Source: Pseudomonas guineae (GTDB lineage: Bacteria > Pseudomonadota > Gammaproteobacteria > Pseudomonadales > Pseudomonadaceae). Taken from it: a stretch of DNA of 64,000 nt. This document shows positions 35,983-45,391 of the stretch, in pieces. Numbering within the stretch: position 1 is the first letter of the stretch; each line of letters starts with the position of its first letter. The position numbers and the translations under genes were made by a program. Under the pieces are notes generated by a model. That model made no database searches. It had not been told where the DNA came from and saw nothing but the letters and a program-made list of their open reading frames with translations. The stretch covers positions 1,915,550 through 1,979,549 of the forward strand of contig NZ_FOQL01000001.1 of the NCBI RefSeq assembly GCF_900113745.1, written 5' to 3'.

Positions 35983-36566
35983 GCATCACCCTGCCGACGT
36001 TGGAATGGCTGATGGCCTGGCGCGAACCGCTGCTGAGGACCGGGCAGATTATTCTGATTGTGCTGCTGGCTTGGCTGGTTCAGCGCATTTTTACCCGCGG
36101 CATCACCCGCCTGGGTAACCGTTATCCGCAGCTACCGGCCGAATTACTGATGCCACTGCGCGGCTTGCTGCGTTGGCTGATTCTCGGTAGCGCGTTCATG
36201 CTGGTGCTGGAGCGTTTGGGCGTCTCCGCTCAGGTGCTGTGGACCGCGCTGACGGGGTTTGCCGCCGTGGCTGCGATCGCCTTTTTCGCGATCTGGAGCG
36301 TGTTGTCTAACATGTTCTGCGCGTTGTTGATTTTTGCCATGGGGCCGTTTCGCATCGGCGATTGCGTTGAAGTACTGGAAAGTGCTGATAAGCACGGTGT
36401 GCGTGGGCGCGTGATGGCGATCAACCTGTTCTACACCACCCTGGAAGACCTCAGTGGCGATGCACCCGGAGCCTGGGTGCAGATCCCCAACAGCCTGTTT
36501 TTCCAAAAAGCCGTGCGCCGCTGGCGTAATGGTCAACTCCCTCCTGAGCGTACCCACGAGATTTGA
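35979..36566 (+). CDS. Small MscS family mechanosensitive channel
   Basis: 195 residues from a TTG start that overlaps the ABC-F stop (TTGA), suggesting coupling; an internal ATG at 36012 would remove part of the first helix. Three membrane helices (about 20-38, 55-78, 85-120), the last being the pore-lining one (AAVAAIAFFAIWSVLSN), then the beta domain (GPFRIGDCVEV, IPNSLFFQKAVRRW). It lacks the large C-terminal cage of MscS. It should open under membrane tension to relieve osmotic stress. Confidence 0.88.
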   Translation: MSITLPTLEWLMAWREPLLRTGQIILIVLLAWLVQRIFTRGITRLGNRYPQLPAELLMPLRGLLRWLILGSAFMLVLERLGVSAQVLWTALTGFAAVAAIAFFAIWSVLSNMFCALLIFAMGPFRIGDCVEVLESADKHGVRGRVMAINLFYTTLEDLSGDAPGAWVQIPNSLFFQKAVRRWRNGQLPPERTHEI

Positions 36567-36571
36567 TTCCT

Positions 36572-37336
36572 ATGGAATGGCTGAGCAACCCTGAAATTTG
36601 GGTCGCGTTTCTGACCCTGACTGCCCTTGAGATTGTCCTCGGCATCGACAACATCATCTTTATCTCGATCCTGGTCAGCCGTCTGCCCAAGCATCAACAA
36701 CCCAAGGCACGCTTCTTCGGCTTGGCGCTGGCCATGGGCACGCGGATTCTGCTGCTGTTGTCGATCAGCTGGGTGATGCGCCTGACCACCGATCTGTTCC
36801 ATGTCATGGGCGAGGGGTTCTCCGGGCGTGATCTGATTCTGTTCTTCGGCGGCCTATTCCTCTTGTTCAAGAGCACCAGCGAGATCTACCACAGCCTCGA
36901 AGGTGAGGAAGACGGCCAGGCGGTCGGTGGCAAGACCTACGGCTTTATGGGCATCATCGTGCAGATTGCCATTATCGATATCATCTTCTCTCTGGACTCG
37001 GTGATTACCGCCGTCGGGCTGGTCGATAACGTACCGGTGATGGTGGCGGCTATCGTGATTTCGGTGATCGTGATGATGCTTTCGGCGGGCACTATCAGCG
37101 ACTTTATCGACAAGCACCCGAGCCTGAAAATGCTCGCGCTGTCGTTCCTGATCGTGGTCGGTACCGTATTGATCGCCGAAGCCTTCGACGTGCATGTGCC
37201 GAAGGGCTACGTTTACTTCGCCATGGCGTTCTCGCTGGCGGTGGAAGCCATCAATATCCGCATGCGCACAGCCCGCGCCCGTGCGCGCAAAGAAGAACTA
37301 GAGCCCGTGCAGCTGCGCAAAGATATGCCGGACTGA
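36572..37336 (+). CDS. TerC family integral membrane protein
   Basis: 254 residues from ATG 36572 (MEWLSNPEIWVAF). About seven membrane helices; the family acidic motifs EIVLGIDNIIF and DIIFSLDSVITAVG are present, both carrying Asp residues linked to metal (often manganese) binding. TerC/YkoY proteins export Mn or supply it to secreted enzymes; tellurite is not implied. A TTG three codons upstream is an alternative. A terminator at 37366-37391 follows. Confidence 0.92.
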   Translation: MEWLSNPEIWVAFLTLTALEIVLGIDNIIFISILVSRLPKHQQPKARFFGLALAMGTRILLLLSISWVMRLTTDLFHVMGEGFSGRDLILFFGGLFLLFKSTSEIYHSLEGEEDGQAVGGKTYGFMGIIVQIAIIDIIFSLDSVITAVGLVDNVPVMVAAIVISVIVMMLSAGTISDFIDKHPSLKMLALSFLIVVGTVLIAEAFDVHVPKGYVYFAMAFSLAVEAINIRMRTARARARKEELEPVQLRKDMPD

Positions 37337-37365
37337 TGCGCCTACTAGGCCAGTAATACAACTAG

Positions 37366-37391
37366 GGGTAGGCTTCGGCCTGCCCTTTTTT
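37366..37391 (+). terminator. Terminator after terC
   Basis: GGGTAGGC (37366-37373), TTCG tetraloop, GCCTGCCC (37378-37385) with one G-U pair, then six T. A standard rho-independent terminator. Confidence 0.9.
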
Positions 37392-37421
37392 CTGCGCTGC
37401 TGTTCATTGGAGATTGATGCC

Positions 37422-38051
37422 ATGGCCCTCGAAACCTGGCTAGCATTCCTTGTTGCCTGTTGGATAATCAGCCTGTCGCCCGGTGCCGGGGCAATTGCCT
37501 CGATGTCTGCGGGCCTGCAATACGGCTTTCTGCGCGGTTACTGGAATGCGCTGGGTTTGCAGTTGGGGCTGGCGCTACAGATTGCCATTGTGGCGGCTGG
37601 CGTTGGCGCTATTTTGGCCGCCTCGGAGCTGGCCTTTAGCCTGATCAAGTGGTTTGGCGTGCTGTACCTGATCTACCTCGGTTATCGCCAATGGCAGGCA
37701 TTACCCAGCGATATGACGGCGCAAACCGAACGGCCCATCGGCCGACCACTGACCTTGGTGCTGCGCGGCTTTCTGGTCAACTTCAGCAACCCCAAGGCGA
37801 TTGTCTTTATGCTCGCGGTGTTGCCGCAGTTCCTCAATCCGCAGGCGCCGCTGCTGATGCAGTACCTGGTAATGGGGGTGACCATGATCTGCGTCGACCT
37901 GATTGTTATGGCCGGCTACACCGGCTTGGCCGCACGGGTATTGGGTGCGCTGCGTTCGCACCGGCAGCAACGGGTAATGAACCGTACTTTCGGTGCATTG
38001 TTCATCGGTGCTGCGGCGTTGTTGGCCAGTGTGCGCCGCGCGCCTGTTTAG
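37422..38051 (+). CDS. LysE/RhtB family exporter
   Basis: 209 residues from ATG 37422 (GGAG upstream). Six membrane helices; the N-terminal LSPGAGAIASMSAGLQYGF and VNFSNPKAIVFMLAVLPQF motifs are typical of RhtB/LysE amino acid exporters. Substrate, perhaps homoserine lactone, threonine or another amino acid, cannot be told from sequence. It is convergent with the SDR gene 12 bases away. Confidence 0.9.
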   Translation: MALETWLAFLVACWIISLSPGAGAIASMSAGLQYGFLRGYWNALGLQLGLALQIAIVAAGVGAILAASELAFSLIKWFGVLYLIYLGYRQWQALPSDMTAQTERPIGRPLTLVLRGFLVNFSNPKAIVFMLAVLPQFLNPQAPLLMQYLVMGVTMICVDLIVMAGYTGLAARVLGALRSHRQQRVMNRTFGALFIGAAALLASVRRAPV

Positions 38052-38063
38052 TTGCCGCTCAAG

Positions 38064-38837
38064 CTACCAAGGGATTGGCTGTCCATCCCAGCCCCAGAAC
38101 GTGCCGGTTTGTTCCGGGCCGTGCCGTTCAACTTGTGTCAGCAGACATTCGGCCGCGTAGCCGGGGCTGAACAACTGTGCGGCCGGTACATTGCCCTGAA
38201 AGGGTTTCGACAGCTCAGTATCGGTGGTGCCGGGGTGCAGGCTGAGTACGCAGCTGTTGGGGTTTAGCCGGCTGAGCTCGATGCTGGCGGTATGCAGCAA
38301 TTGGTTTAGCGCCGCCTTGCTGGCGCGGTAGCTATACCAGCCACCCAGGCGGTTGTCACCAATCGAGCCTACCCGCGCCGAGAGAGCCGCCACCGTGCAA
38401 GGATGCTGGCCGCGTAACAGCGGCAGCAGGTGCTTAAGCAGCAAGATTGGCGCGAAGCTGTTGACTTGAAAGGTGGCCAGTAACCCTTGCAGGTTGAGCT
38501 GAGCCAGGCCTTTTTCTGCCTTGGCTGCGCCTTGTTGCAGAACCCCGACCGTGCACAGCAGCAGGTGAATGCGGGGGATCGCCGCGCGCAATTGGCTGCT
38601 CAGCTCTGTCAGCGCCTGTTCATCGCACACGTCCACGTCCAGGCAATGTAAGCGCTGGCCGTGCCGTGCGGCCAGCGCTTGCAGCTCGGGTGCCTGGCTG
38701 GCTTGGCGGGCGATGGCCCAGACCCCGGCGATATCCTTGCGGGCTAACAGCTGCTCGGTCAGTGCCAGGCCAATGCCCCGGCTGGCGCCACACACCACGG
38801 CATAAGCCGGCTCTTCCAGGCGTTGCGAAAAACTCAT
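38064..38837 (-). CDS. Short-chain dehydrogenase/reductase (CsgA-like)
   Basis: 257 residues. NAD(P) loop CGASRGIGLALTE at 16-28, then the catalytic Tyr-x3-Lys in YSYRASKAALN, preceded by the Ser in ALSARVGSIGDN. The C-terminal LHPGTTDTELSKPF is standard. It resembles the C-factor (CsgA) type of SDR. The substrate is unknown. It is divergent from the FTR1 fusion gene, sharing a 122-base regulatory region. Confidence 0.9.
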   Translation of the reverse strand: MSFSQRLEEPAYAVVCGASRGIGLALTEQLLARKDIAGVWAIARQASQAPELQALAARHGQRLHCLDVDVCDEQALTELSSQLRAAIPRIHLLLCTVGVLQQGAAKAEKGLAQLNLQGLLATFQVNSFAPILLLKHLLPLLRGQHPCTVAALSARVGSIGDNRLGGWYSYRASKAALNQLLHTASIELSRLNPNSCVLSLHPGTTDTELSKPFQGNVPAAQLFSPGYAAECLLTQVERHGPEQTGTFWGWDGQPIPW

Positions 38838-38913
38838 CAGGTGACTCCTGCGGTATTGCGACTATCTGTCGCGGGCAATGGTCGATCAAAGGTTGAGGAA
38901 AATCATTGAGAGG

Positions 38914-38932
38914 ATGACAATGAAATCGTCAT
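38914..38932. promoter_or_regulatory. Dyad operator ATGAC-N9-GTCAT before FTR1 gene
   Basis: ATGAC (38914-38918) and GTCAT (38928-38932) in an AT-rich stretch 28 bases before the FTR1 start. A 19-bp dyad rich in ATGA/TCAT recalls iron-regulator sites, but it matches the Fur consensus at only about half of positions, so the regulator is uncertain. Confidence 0.35.
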
Positions 38933-38959
38933 TCATTCGTATTTGGGATCTGCTCCTAT

Positions 38960-40849
38960 ATGACTTCCGTATTGCGTTACTTCAGTTGGTTGCTGCTGCC
39001 TGTGCTGGCGCTGTGCAGCCTGACTGTCATGGCCGAGCCCATTGAGGGCGCGGCGCAAGCCCTGCATCTGTTCGGCTATCTGGGGGCTGACTACCCGGCC
39101 ACTGTAGCCAATGGTCAGGTTATCGACTCCGGCGAATACCGCGAACAACTGGAGTTTCTCACTGTACTGCAAGGCTTGGTCGTTGCGCTGCCGGCGCGAC
39201 CTGAGCAAGCCCAATTGCAGCAAGGTGTCGCCAGCCTGCGCCACGGTATCGAGCAACGAGTAGACGGTGCCGAGGTCTCGCAGCTGGCGCGTCAGCTGGC
39301 CGCGACGCTGGCAACCGCCTATGAAGTCAGCCAGGTCCCGGCCATCACCCCGGACCCCAGCCGTGGCGCGCCGTTGTTCGCCCAGCATTGCAGCGTCTGT
39401 CATGGCGACAGCGGGGCGGGCGATGGGCCTGCGGGGATAGGCCTGGAGCCGCCGCCGGCCAATTTGCGCGACTTGGCGCGGCTGAATCGACTGAGCTTGT
39501 ATGACTTGTTCAATACCATCGGCCTGGGCATCGATGGCACCGACATGGCGGCCTATGCCGATCAGCTGGATGATCGTCAGCGCTGGGATCTGGCCAGCTA
39601 CATTGCCGGCTTTAGCGCTACGTCCACTGATCAGGGTGAACCCTTCAGCTTGGCGATGCTGTCCGGTATGACGCCGGCTGAAGTTATCACTGAGCAAGGC
39701 GAGGCGGCTGCTACAAGGTTCCGCGCCCAGCGTGCTCAGCCGCCGGCGCAGCAACGCGGCCCGCAGCAGTTGATTGGGCATACGCAGGCGATGCTTGAGC
39801 GCAGCCTAGGTGCATACCGCGCTGGCGATCATGAGCAGGCCTATGACCTCTCTGTAGCGGCCTACCTGGAAGGCTTTGAGCTGGTTGAAGGGGCGCTGAA
39901 CAATCTCGACCCGGTGCAGCGTAAGACTACCGAGCGTGCGCTGATGGCCTATCGGCAGGCACTGCAGGATGGTTTATCGGTGCCTCAGGCCGCGCAGCGT
40001 TTAGAGCAGGCTAAGACTGAGTTGGTAGCCTCCGCAGCGTTGCTCGACAGCGACGGCATGTCGGGTTCACTGAGCTTCTTCTCCAGCCTGTTGATTTTGC
40101 TACGCGAAGGCCTTGAAGCGATTCTGGTGCTGGCGGCGATTCTCGCGTTCTTGCGCAATACCGGCCAGCAGCAAGCGGTACGCAGTGTGCATCTGGGCTG
40201 GGGCTTGGCTTTGCTGGCGGGAATTGGCACTTGGGCGCTAGCGGCGTATCTGATTGACGTCAGCGGTGCTCAGCGCGAAGTGCTTGAAGGGCTGACTGCG
40301 CTATTTGCCAGCGTCATGGTGCTTTGGCTTGGTGTGTGGATGCATGACCGCCGGCATGCCGCGGCTTGGCAGGATTACATCAAGAACAGCTTGGTCGGCG
40401 GTGGTGGTCGCTTCGGTTTCGCCGTGTTGGCGTTCTTCTCGGTCTATCGCGAGCTGTTCGAAGTCATCCTGTTCTACGAAACCCTCTGGCTGCAGGCCGG
40501 CCCGCAAGGCCATGGTATGGTCTTGGCTGGCGCGGCAGCGGCTTTGGTGCTGCTGCTCGGGCTGGCTTGGGTGATCCTGCGGGGCTCACGCAAGCTGCCT
40601 TTAGCGACCTTCTTTGGTGCTAACGCGGTGTTGCTCTGTGCGCTGTCGGTGGTGTTTGCCGGGCATGGTATTGCCGCGCTGCAGGAGGCTGGGGTTCTTG
40701 GCACGCGGCCGGTGGCGTTCTTTGAGTTCGATTGGTTAGGCGTGCATGCCGATGCTTACGGCCTCTCGGCCCAAGCGGCGGCATTGGCGGCGATTATCTT
40801 GTTTTACGGCCGCAGTTGGCTGAATGAGCGCCGGCGCTTAGCCGTCTAA
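38960..40849 (+). CDS. Cytochrome c - FTR1 iron permease fusion
   Basis: 629 residues. Signal peptide to about residue 25; cytochrome c domain with haem motif CSVCH (Cys144, Cys147, His148) and a likely axial Met196 (GTDMAAYA); a helical linker (about 240-370); then an FTR1 permease of about seven helices with both REXXE iron motifs, Arg382-Glu386 (REGLE) and Arg497-Glu501 (RELFE). The cytochrome probably oxidises or relays electrons from ferrous iron before FTR1 transport, replacing the multicopper oxidase of yeast (inferred). A dyad lies upstream, a hairpin terminator downstream. Confidence 0.9.
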   Translation: MTSVLRYFSWLLLPVLALCSLTVMAEPIEGAAQALHLFGYLGADYPATVANGQVIDSGEYREQLEFLTVLQGLVVALPARPEQAQLQQGVASLRHGIEQRVDGAEVSQLARQLAATLATAYEVSQVPAITPDPSRGAPLFAQHCSVCHGDSGAGDGPAGIGLEPPPANLRDLARLNRLSLYDLFNTIGLGIDGTDMAAYADQLDDRQRWDLASYIAGFSATSTDQGEPFSLAMLSGMTPAEVITEQGEAAATRFRAQRAQPPAQQRGPQQLIGHTQAMLERSLGAYRAGDHEQAYDLSVAAYLEGFELVEGALNNLDPVQRKTTERALMAYRQALQDGLSVPQAAQRLEQAKTELVASAALLDSDGMSGSLSFFSSLLILLREGLEAILVLAAILAFLRNTGQQQAVRSVHLGWGLALLAGIGTWALAAYLIDVSGAQREVLEGLTALFASVMVLWLGVWMHDRRHAAAWQDYIKNSLVGGGGRFGFAVLAFFSVYRELFEVILFYETLWLQAGPQGHGMVLAGAAAALVLLLGLAWVILRGSRKLPLATFFGANAVLLCALSVVFAGHGIAALQEAGVLGTRPVAFFEFDWLGVHADAYGLSAQAAALAAIILFYGRSWLNERRRLAV

Positions 40850-40862
40850 GGGCCCAGGTGTT

Positions 40863-40889
40863 GCCGGCATGGCTTACCATGCCGGCTTT
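40863..40889 (+). terminator. Hairpin terminator after FTR1 gene
   Basis: GCCGGCATGG (40863-40872), CTTA loop, CCATGCCGGC (40877-40886), followed by TTTA. A strong stem with a short T-run. Confidence 0.7.
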
Positions 40890-40913
40890 AGTGCCTACGG
40901 AGAATGCTGCGCC

Positions 40914-41369
40914 ATGCGAGTCTGGATTGATGCCGATGCCTGCCCCAAAGCGGCGAAGGAACAGGTGGTGAAGTTCGCTTTAAAGCGGGGGTTCGACGTG
41001 CTACTGGTGGCTGGTCAAGCGCAAATCAAGCCAGCTTACAGCTGCGTGCGTTTGATCGTGGTGCCTAGTGGCCCGGATGCGGCCGATGATTACTTGGTTG
41101 AGCACGCACAACCCGGCGAACTGGTGATTTGCAGCGACGTGCCACTGGCAGGTCGCCTGGTGAAAAAGGCCGTGTCGGTGCTTGACCCCCGTGGCCGCGA
41201 GTTTGACGAGCGCAACATGGGCGACAAGCTGGCGGTGCGCAACCTGTTTACCGAACTGCGCGAGGCGGGCCAGGTCGGCGGCGGCCAGCCGCCCTATGGT
41301 GAACGCGACAAGCAGGCGTTTGCCAACAGCCTGGATCGAATCCTTACGCGCCTGCAGCGACAGGCCTGA
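40914..41369 (+). CDS. YaiI/YqxD family (UPF0178, DUF188) protein
   Basis: 151 residues from ATG 40914. The conserved acidic start MRVWIDADACPKAAKEQ, VPSGPDAADDYLVEH, ICSDVPLAGRLV and LDPRGREFDERNMGDKLA identify the family, which resembles PIN/NYN nucleases by its clustered Asp residues; no activity is proven. The frame extends to 40869 over the terminator and is rejected. Convergent with the thioesterase gene, two bases apart. Confidence 0.92.
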   Translation: MRVWIDADACPKAAKEQVVKFALKRGFDVLLVAGQAQIKPAYSCVRLIVVPSGPDAADDYLVEHAQPGELVICSDVPLAGRLVKKAVSVLDPRGREFDERNMGDKLAVRNLFTELREAGQVGGGQPPYGERDKQAFANSLDRILTRLQRQA

Positions 41370-41372
41370 GGC

Positions 41373-41843
41373 TTAGCCGCAGAGGTAGGTACCGGTGCCA
41401 ACCGCCACCAGAGTGCCGTCATCGCTGTGCAGCTCGCTGCGTACCACGGCCACCTTGTTACCGCTGCGCAGCAGCACGGCGCTTGCGGTAAAGCGTTGGC
41501 CGCGCCCGGGACGCAGGTAGTCGACGCGCAGGTCAATGGTGCCGAGCTTGGACAGCCGCGCCATGCGCTCGGCGCTGGACAGGTGTTGGTGTTTATCGAA
41601 AGCACCGATCAGCGCCATGGCCCCGCCGGCCACATCCAGCAGGGAGGAAATGACGCCGCCATGCAGAATGCCATGCATGAAGTTGCCGATCAGTTCGGGC
41701 TTCATCGGCAGGTGCATGGTCACGCGTTGAGTGCTCAGTTCATCCAGTTCAATGCCGAGCATCTGGTTAAAGGGGATGCGCTGGAAAAAGCTGCTGACCG
41801 CTTGTTGTAACTCGTCAGTCAGCTCGAAAGGGGGTTGGCTCAT
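41373..41843 (-). CDS. Thioesterase family protein (YigI-like)
   Basis: 156 residues, single hot-dog fold. The helix motif HGILHGGVISSLLDVAGGAMAL carries the conserved Gly/Asp of PaaI-type thioesterases; LRVDYLRPGRGQRF is the second strand pair. It should hydrolyse acyl-CoA or related thioesters in the cytosol; the acyl group is unknown. Confidence 0.87.
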   Translation of the reverse strand: MSQPPFELTDELQQAVSSFFQRIPFNQMLGIELDELSTQRVTMHLPMKPELIGNFMHGILHGGVISSLLDVAGGAMALIGAFDKHQHLSSAERMARLSKLGTIDLRVDYLRPGRGQRFTASAVLLRSGNKVAVVRSELHSDDGTLVAVGTGTYLCG

Positions 41844-41980
41844 GGTGATCGTATCTGGGCGGAGGGGTGATCAACCTGCCGTACTGCGATCGATCTGGCC
41901 AGTGGCGCGGCCGGAGTACCGCGCGCATTGGCATGATTGACGTGCTATGGACCTGATTTAGCGCTGCTCAGGCCTGATTC

Positions 41981-42643
41981 TCAGGCATGGTGGCTGAGCT
42001 CCAGCACTCGATCCACCAGCTTGTTGATTCCCGAGGCGGCTTCACTGATCGACTGGGCAAGCATATAGGCCGGGGTGCTCACCAGCTTGCGCTCACTGTC
42101 TTCGACCAGCTCGCTGACCTCGCATTCGTGGTGCTGCGCACCCATTTGGGTCATGGCAGCAACGGTGTCATGGTCGTTGCCGATGGTACAGATCACCCCC
42201 GTGCCGAAGATTTTTGCCGCCAGCGCGGGGGCAATGCACATCAGCCCGACCGGCTTGCCGGCTTTGACGAAGGCTTGGGTGGCGCTCAGAACATCCGGCT
42301 GCACAGTGCAGTTGGCGCCGCTGATGGCGAAGTCAGAGAGGTTTTTCGCCACGCCGAAACCGCCCGGCATGATCAGCGCATCGAAGTCGCCAACATGCAG
42401 TTCCTTGACGTCCTTGATCTTGCCGCGGGCGATCCGCGCCGACTCCACCAACACGTTGCGGGTTTCGTCCATTTCATCACCGCTGTAGTGGTCGACCACG
42501 TGTAGCTGCGCAACGTTGGGAGCGAAACACTGCACCGCCGCGCCGCGCTGATCGAGACGCAGCAGGGTGATCACGCTTTCATGGATTTCCGCGCCGTCAT
42601 AAACGCCACAGCCGGAAAGAATTACCGCGACTTTCTTGTTCAT
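41981..42643 (-). CDS. elbB: Isoprenoid biosynthesis glyoxalase ElbB (DJ-1/PfpI-like)
   Basis: 220 residues. MNKKVAVILSGCGVYDGAEIHE is the diagnostic N terminus; the nucleophile Cys136 sits in GLMCIAPALA and the acidic partner in the DJ-1 fold is Glu21/22 region (AEIHES). IMPGGFGVAKNLSDFA is conserved. ElbB (ES1 family) has glyoxalase III activity in E. coli and a loose tie to isoprenoid synthesis. It is divergent from the sterol desaturase gene. Confidence 0.93.
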   Translation of the reverse strand: MNKKVAVILSGCGVYDGAEIHESVITLLRLDQRGAAVQCFAPNVAQLHVVDHYSGDEMDETRNVLVESARIARGKIKDVKELHVGDFDALIMPGGFGVAKNLSDFAISGANCTVQPDVLSATQAFVKAGKPVGLMCIAPALAAKIFGTGVICTIGNDHDTVAAMTQMGAQHHECEVSELVEDSERKLVSTPAYMLAQSISEAASGINKLVDRVLELSHHA

Positions 42644-42875
42644 TAAGTTCTCCTGAGTTACCAGCTGTAACGGGTTGAGTTGTGCCCCTAGCGCCTGTTA
42701 ACGCTGTAGGCCCGGCGCGCAGTCGAGCGCAAACAGGTTCTGGCTGTCGCCAAATGCTACCTAGGTTGGCATGGTATGCCGCTAGGGCAGGCGCCCTGCT
42801 GGGCTAGGCTTGATTAAGCAATCCTAGCCGTTAGCCGCGTGCAGCGATATGGCGTTTTATGCCACGGGTGAAACC

Positions 42876-44111
42876 ATGAATTACATTCTGTATGCCATAC
42901 CGTTTTTCCTTGCCCTGATCGGCTTGGAGCTGCTGCTCGACCGTTGGCGCGGGGTCAGTACGTATCGCTTCTCCGACACAATCAACAGCCTCAGCGCCGG
43001 AGTGCTGTCGACCACAGTCGGGCTGCTAACCAAAGCCGTGGGCCTGCTCACCTATACCTTGGCCTGGCAACAACTGGCGCTGTTTGAACTGTCAGCCAGC
43101 AGCCTGTGGATCTGGCTGTTTGCGTTTCTCATGTACGACTTTTGCTACTACTGGAATCACCGCCTGGGTCACGAGCGCAACGTGCTGTGGGCTGCGCATT
43201 CAGTGCACCACCAAAGCGAGGACTACAACCTCTCCACTGCACTGCGGCAAACCAGCACCGGGTTTATCTTTGGCTGGATCTTCTACCTGCCGATGGCCGT
43301 GGCTGGCGTGCCACCGCTGGTCTTCCTGACCGTGGCCGCGCTGAATCTGCTCTACCAGTTTTGGGTGCATACCCGGCATATCGCCAAGCTGGGCTGGTTT
43401 GAATGGCTGTTTATCACGCCGTCCAACCACCGTGTGCACCATGCGCAGAATGCTGTGTATATGGATCGCAATTACGGCGGTGTGTTCATTCTCTGGGACC
43501 GATTATTTGGCACCTTTCAGGAAGAACTGGATGACGAGCCGGTGATCTTTGGCGTGACCACGCCGCTGGCTAGTTGGAACCCGTTGTGGGCCAATGCGCA
43601 GTTCTATGTAGCGCTGTGGCGGGATGCGGTGCGTGCACAGTCCCGGTGGGACAAGCTGCGTATCTGGTTTATGCGCACCGGCTGGCGGCCGGCCGATGTG
43701 GCGGCCAAGTACCCGCAGAGCAAGGTCGACCTCAGCCAGTTCGTCAAATTCGATGTGCCGCTGAACCGGGCGCAGAAAGTTTATGCCGCTCTGCAGTTCA
43801 GTTTGTATGTCGTGGGCGGTACGTTGCTGATGGGCTTGGGTGCTGATTTGAGCCTGGCGCAGATGCTGTTAGGCGTGGCCTGGATGGCAGTGGGCCTGTT
43901 TGTCATCGGCATTTGGCTAGAGAACCGTCCCAGCGCCATACGCCTAGAAGTGTTGCGGCTGCTGTTGAACCCGCCGGCTCTCTGGTTGGCGCTGCAGCTG
44001 GGCTTGCTGCCGGCTCAGCCGCTGCTCTGGGCACTGCTGCTCGGTTACAGCCTGCTCAGCCTCGGCGCGCTCTTCTGGACGCCACGCGGGCAGGCTGCCT
44101 TGCCGGCTTAA
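42876..44111 (+). CDS. Sterol desaturase/fatty acid hydroxylase family protein
   Basis: 411 residues from ATG 42876. Several membrane helices; the di-iron histidine boxes are HRLGH, HSVHH and HRVHH (in PSNHRVHHAQN), the fingerprint of the family, and VHTRH lies between. A C-terminal extension adds about four helices. The layout resembles alkylglycerol monooxygenase-like membrane hydroxylases; substrate is probably a membrane lipid. A GTG/ATG start 27 bases upstream is less likely. Confidence 0.88.
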   Translation: MNYILYAIPFFLALIGLELLLDRWRGVSTYRFSDTINSLSAGVLSTTVGLLTKAVGLLTYTLAWQQLALFELSASSLWIWLFAFLMYDFCYYWNHRLGHERNVLWAAHSVHHQSEDYNLSTALRQTSTGFIFGWIFYLPMAVAGVPPLVFLTVAALNLLYQFWVHTRHIAKLGWFEWLFITPSNHRVHHAQNAVYMDRNYGGVFILWDRLFGTFQEELDDEPVIFGVTTPLASWNPLWANAQFYVALWRDAVRAQSRWDKLRIWFMRTGWRPADVAAKYPQSKVDLSQFVKFDVPLNRAQKVYAALQFSLYVVGGTLLMGLGADLSLAQMLLGVAWMAVGLFVIGIWLENRPSAIRLEVLRLLLNPPALWLALQLGLLPAQPLLWALLLGYSLLSLGALFWTPRGQAALPA

Positions 44112-44137
44112 GCGCGCGCTTGAAGCTCGGAGACTCG

Positions 44138-44175
44138 ATCACAGTGGACCGGCACAGCCTGCGCCACCGTGATCC
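44138..44175. repeat. Inverted repeat between sterol desaturase gene and hemB
   Basis: GATCACAGTGG (44138-44148) and CCACCGTGATC (44165-44175) pair at ten of eleven positions with a 16-base spacer. Without a T-run it is not a standard terminator; it might be an operator or hairpin in the hemB leader region. Confidence 0.4.
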
Positions 44176-44200
44176 TTTAAGCTCCTCCACCCAGGGTTGA

Positions 44201-45373
<1,173 letters not shown>

Positions 45374-45391
45374 CCCCTCCAGGAATTTTCA

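Noticed and set aside
36572..37336. Tellurite resistance operon
   Set aside because: Only a TerC-type protein is present; no terZABDE genes adjoin it, and TerC homologues more often handle manganese.
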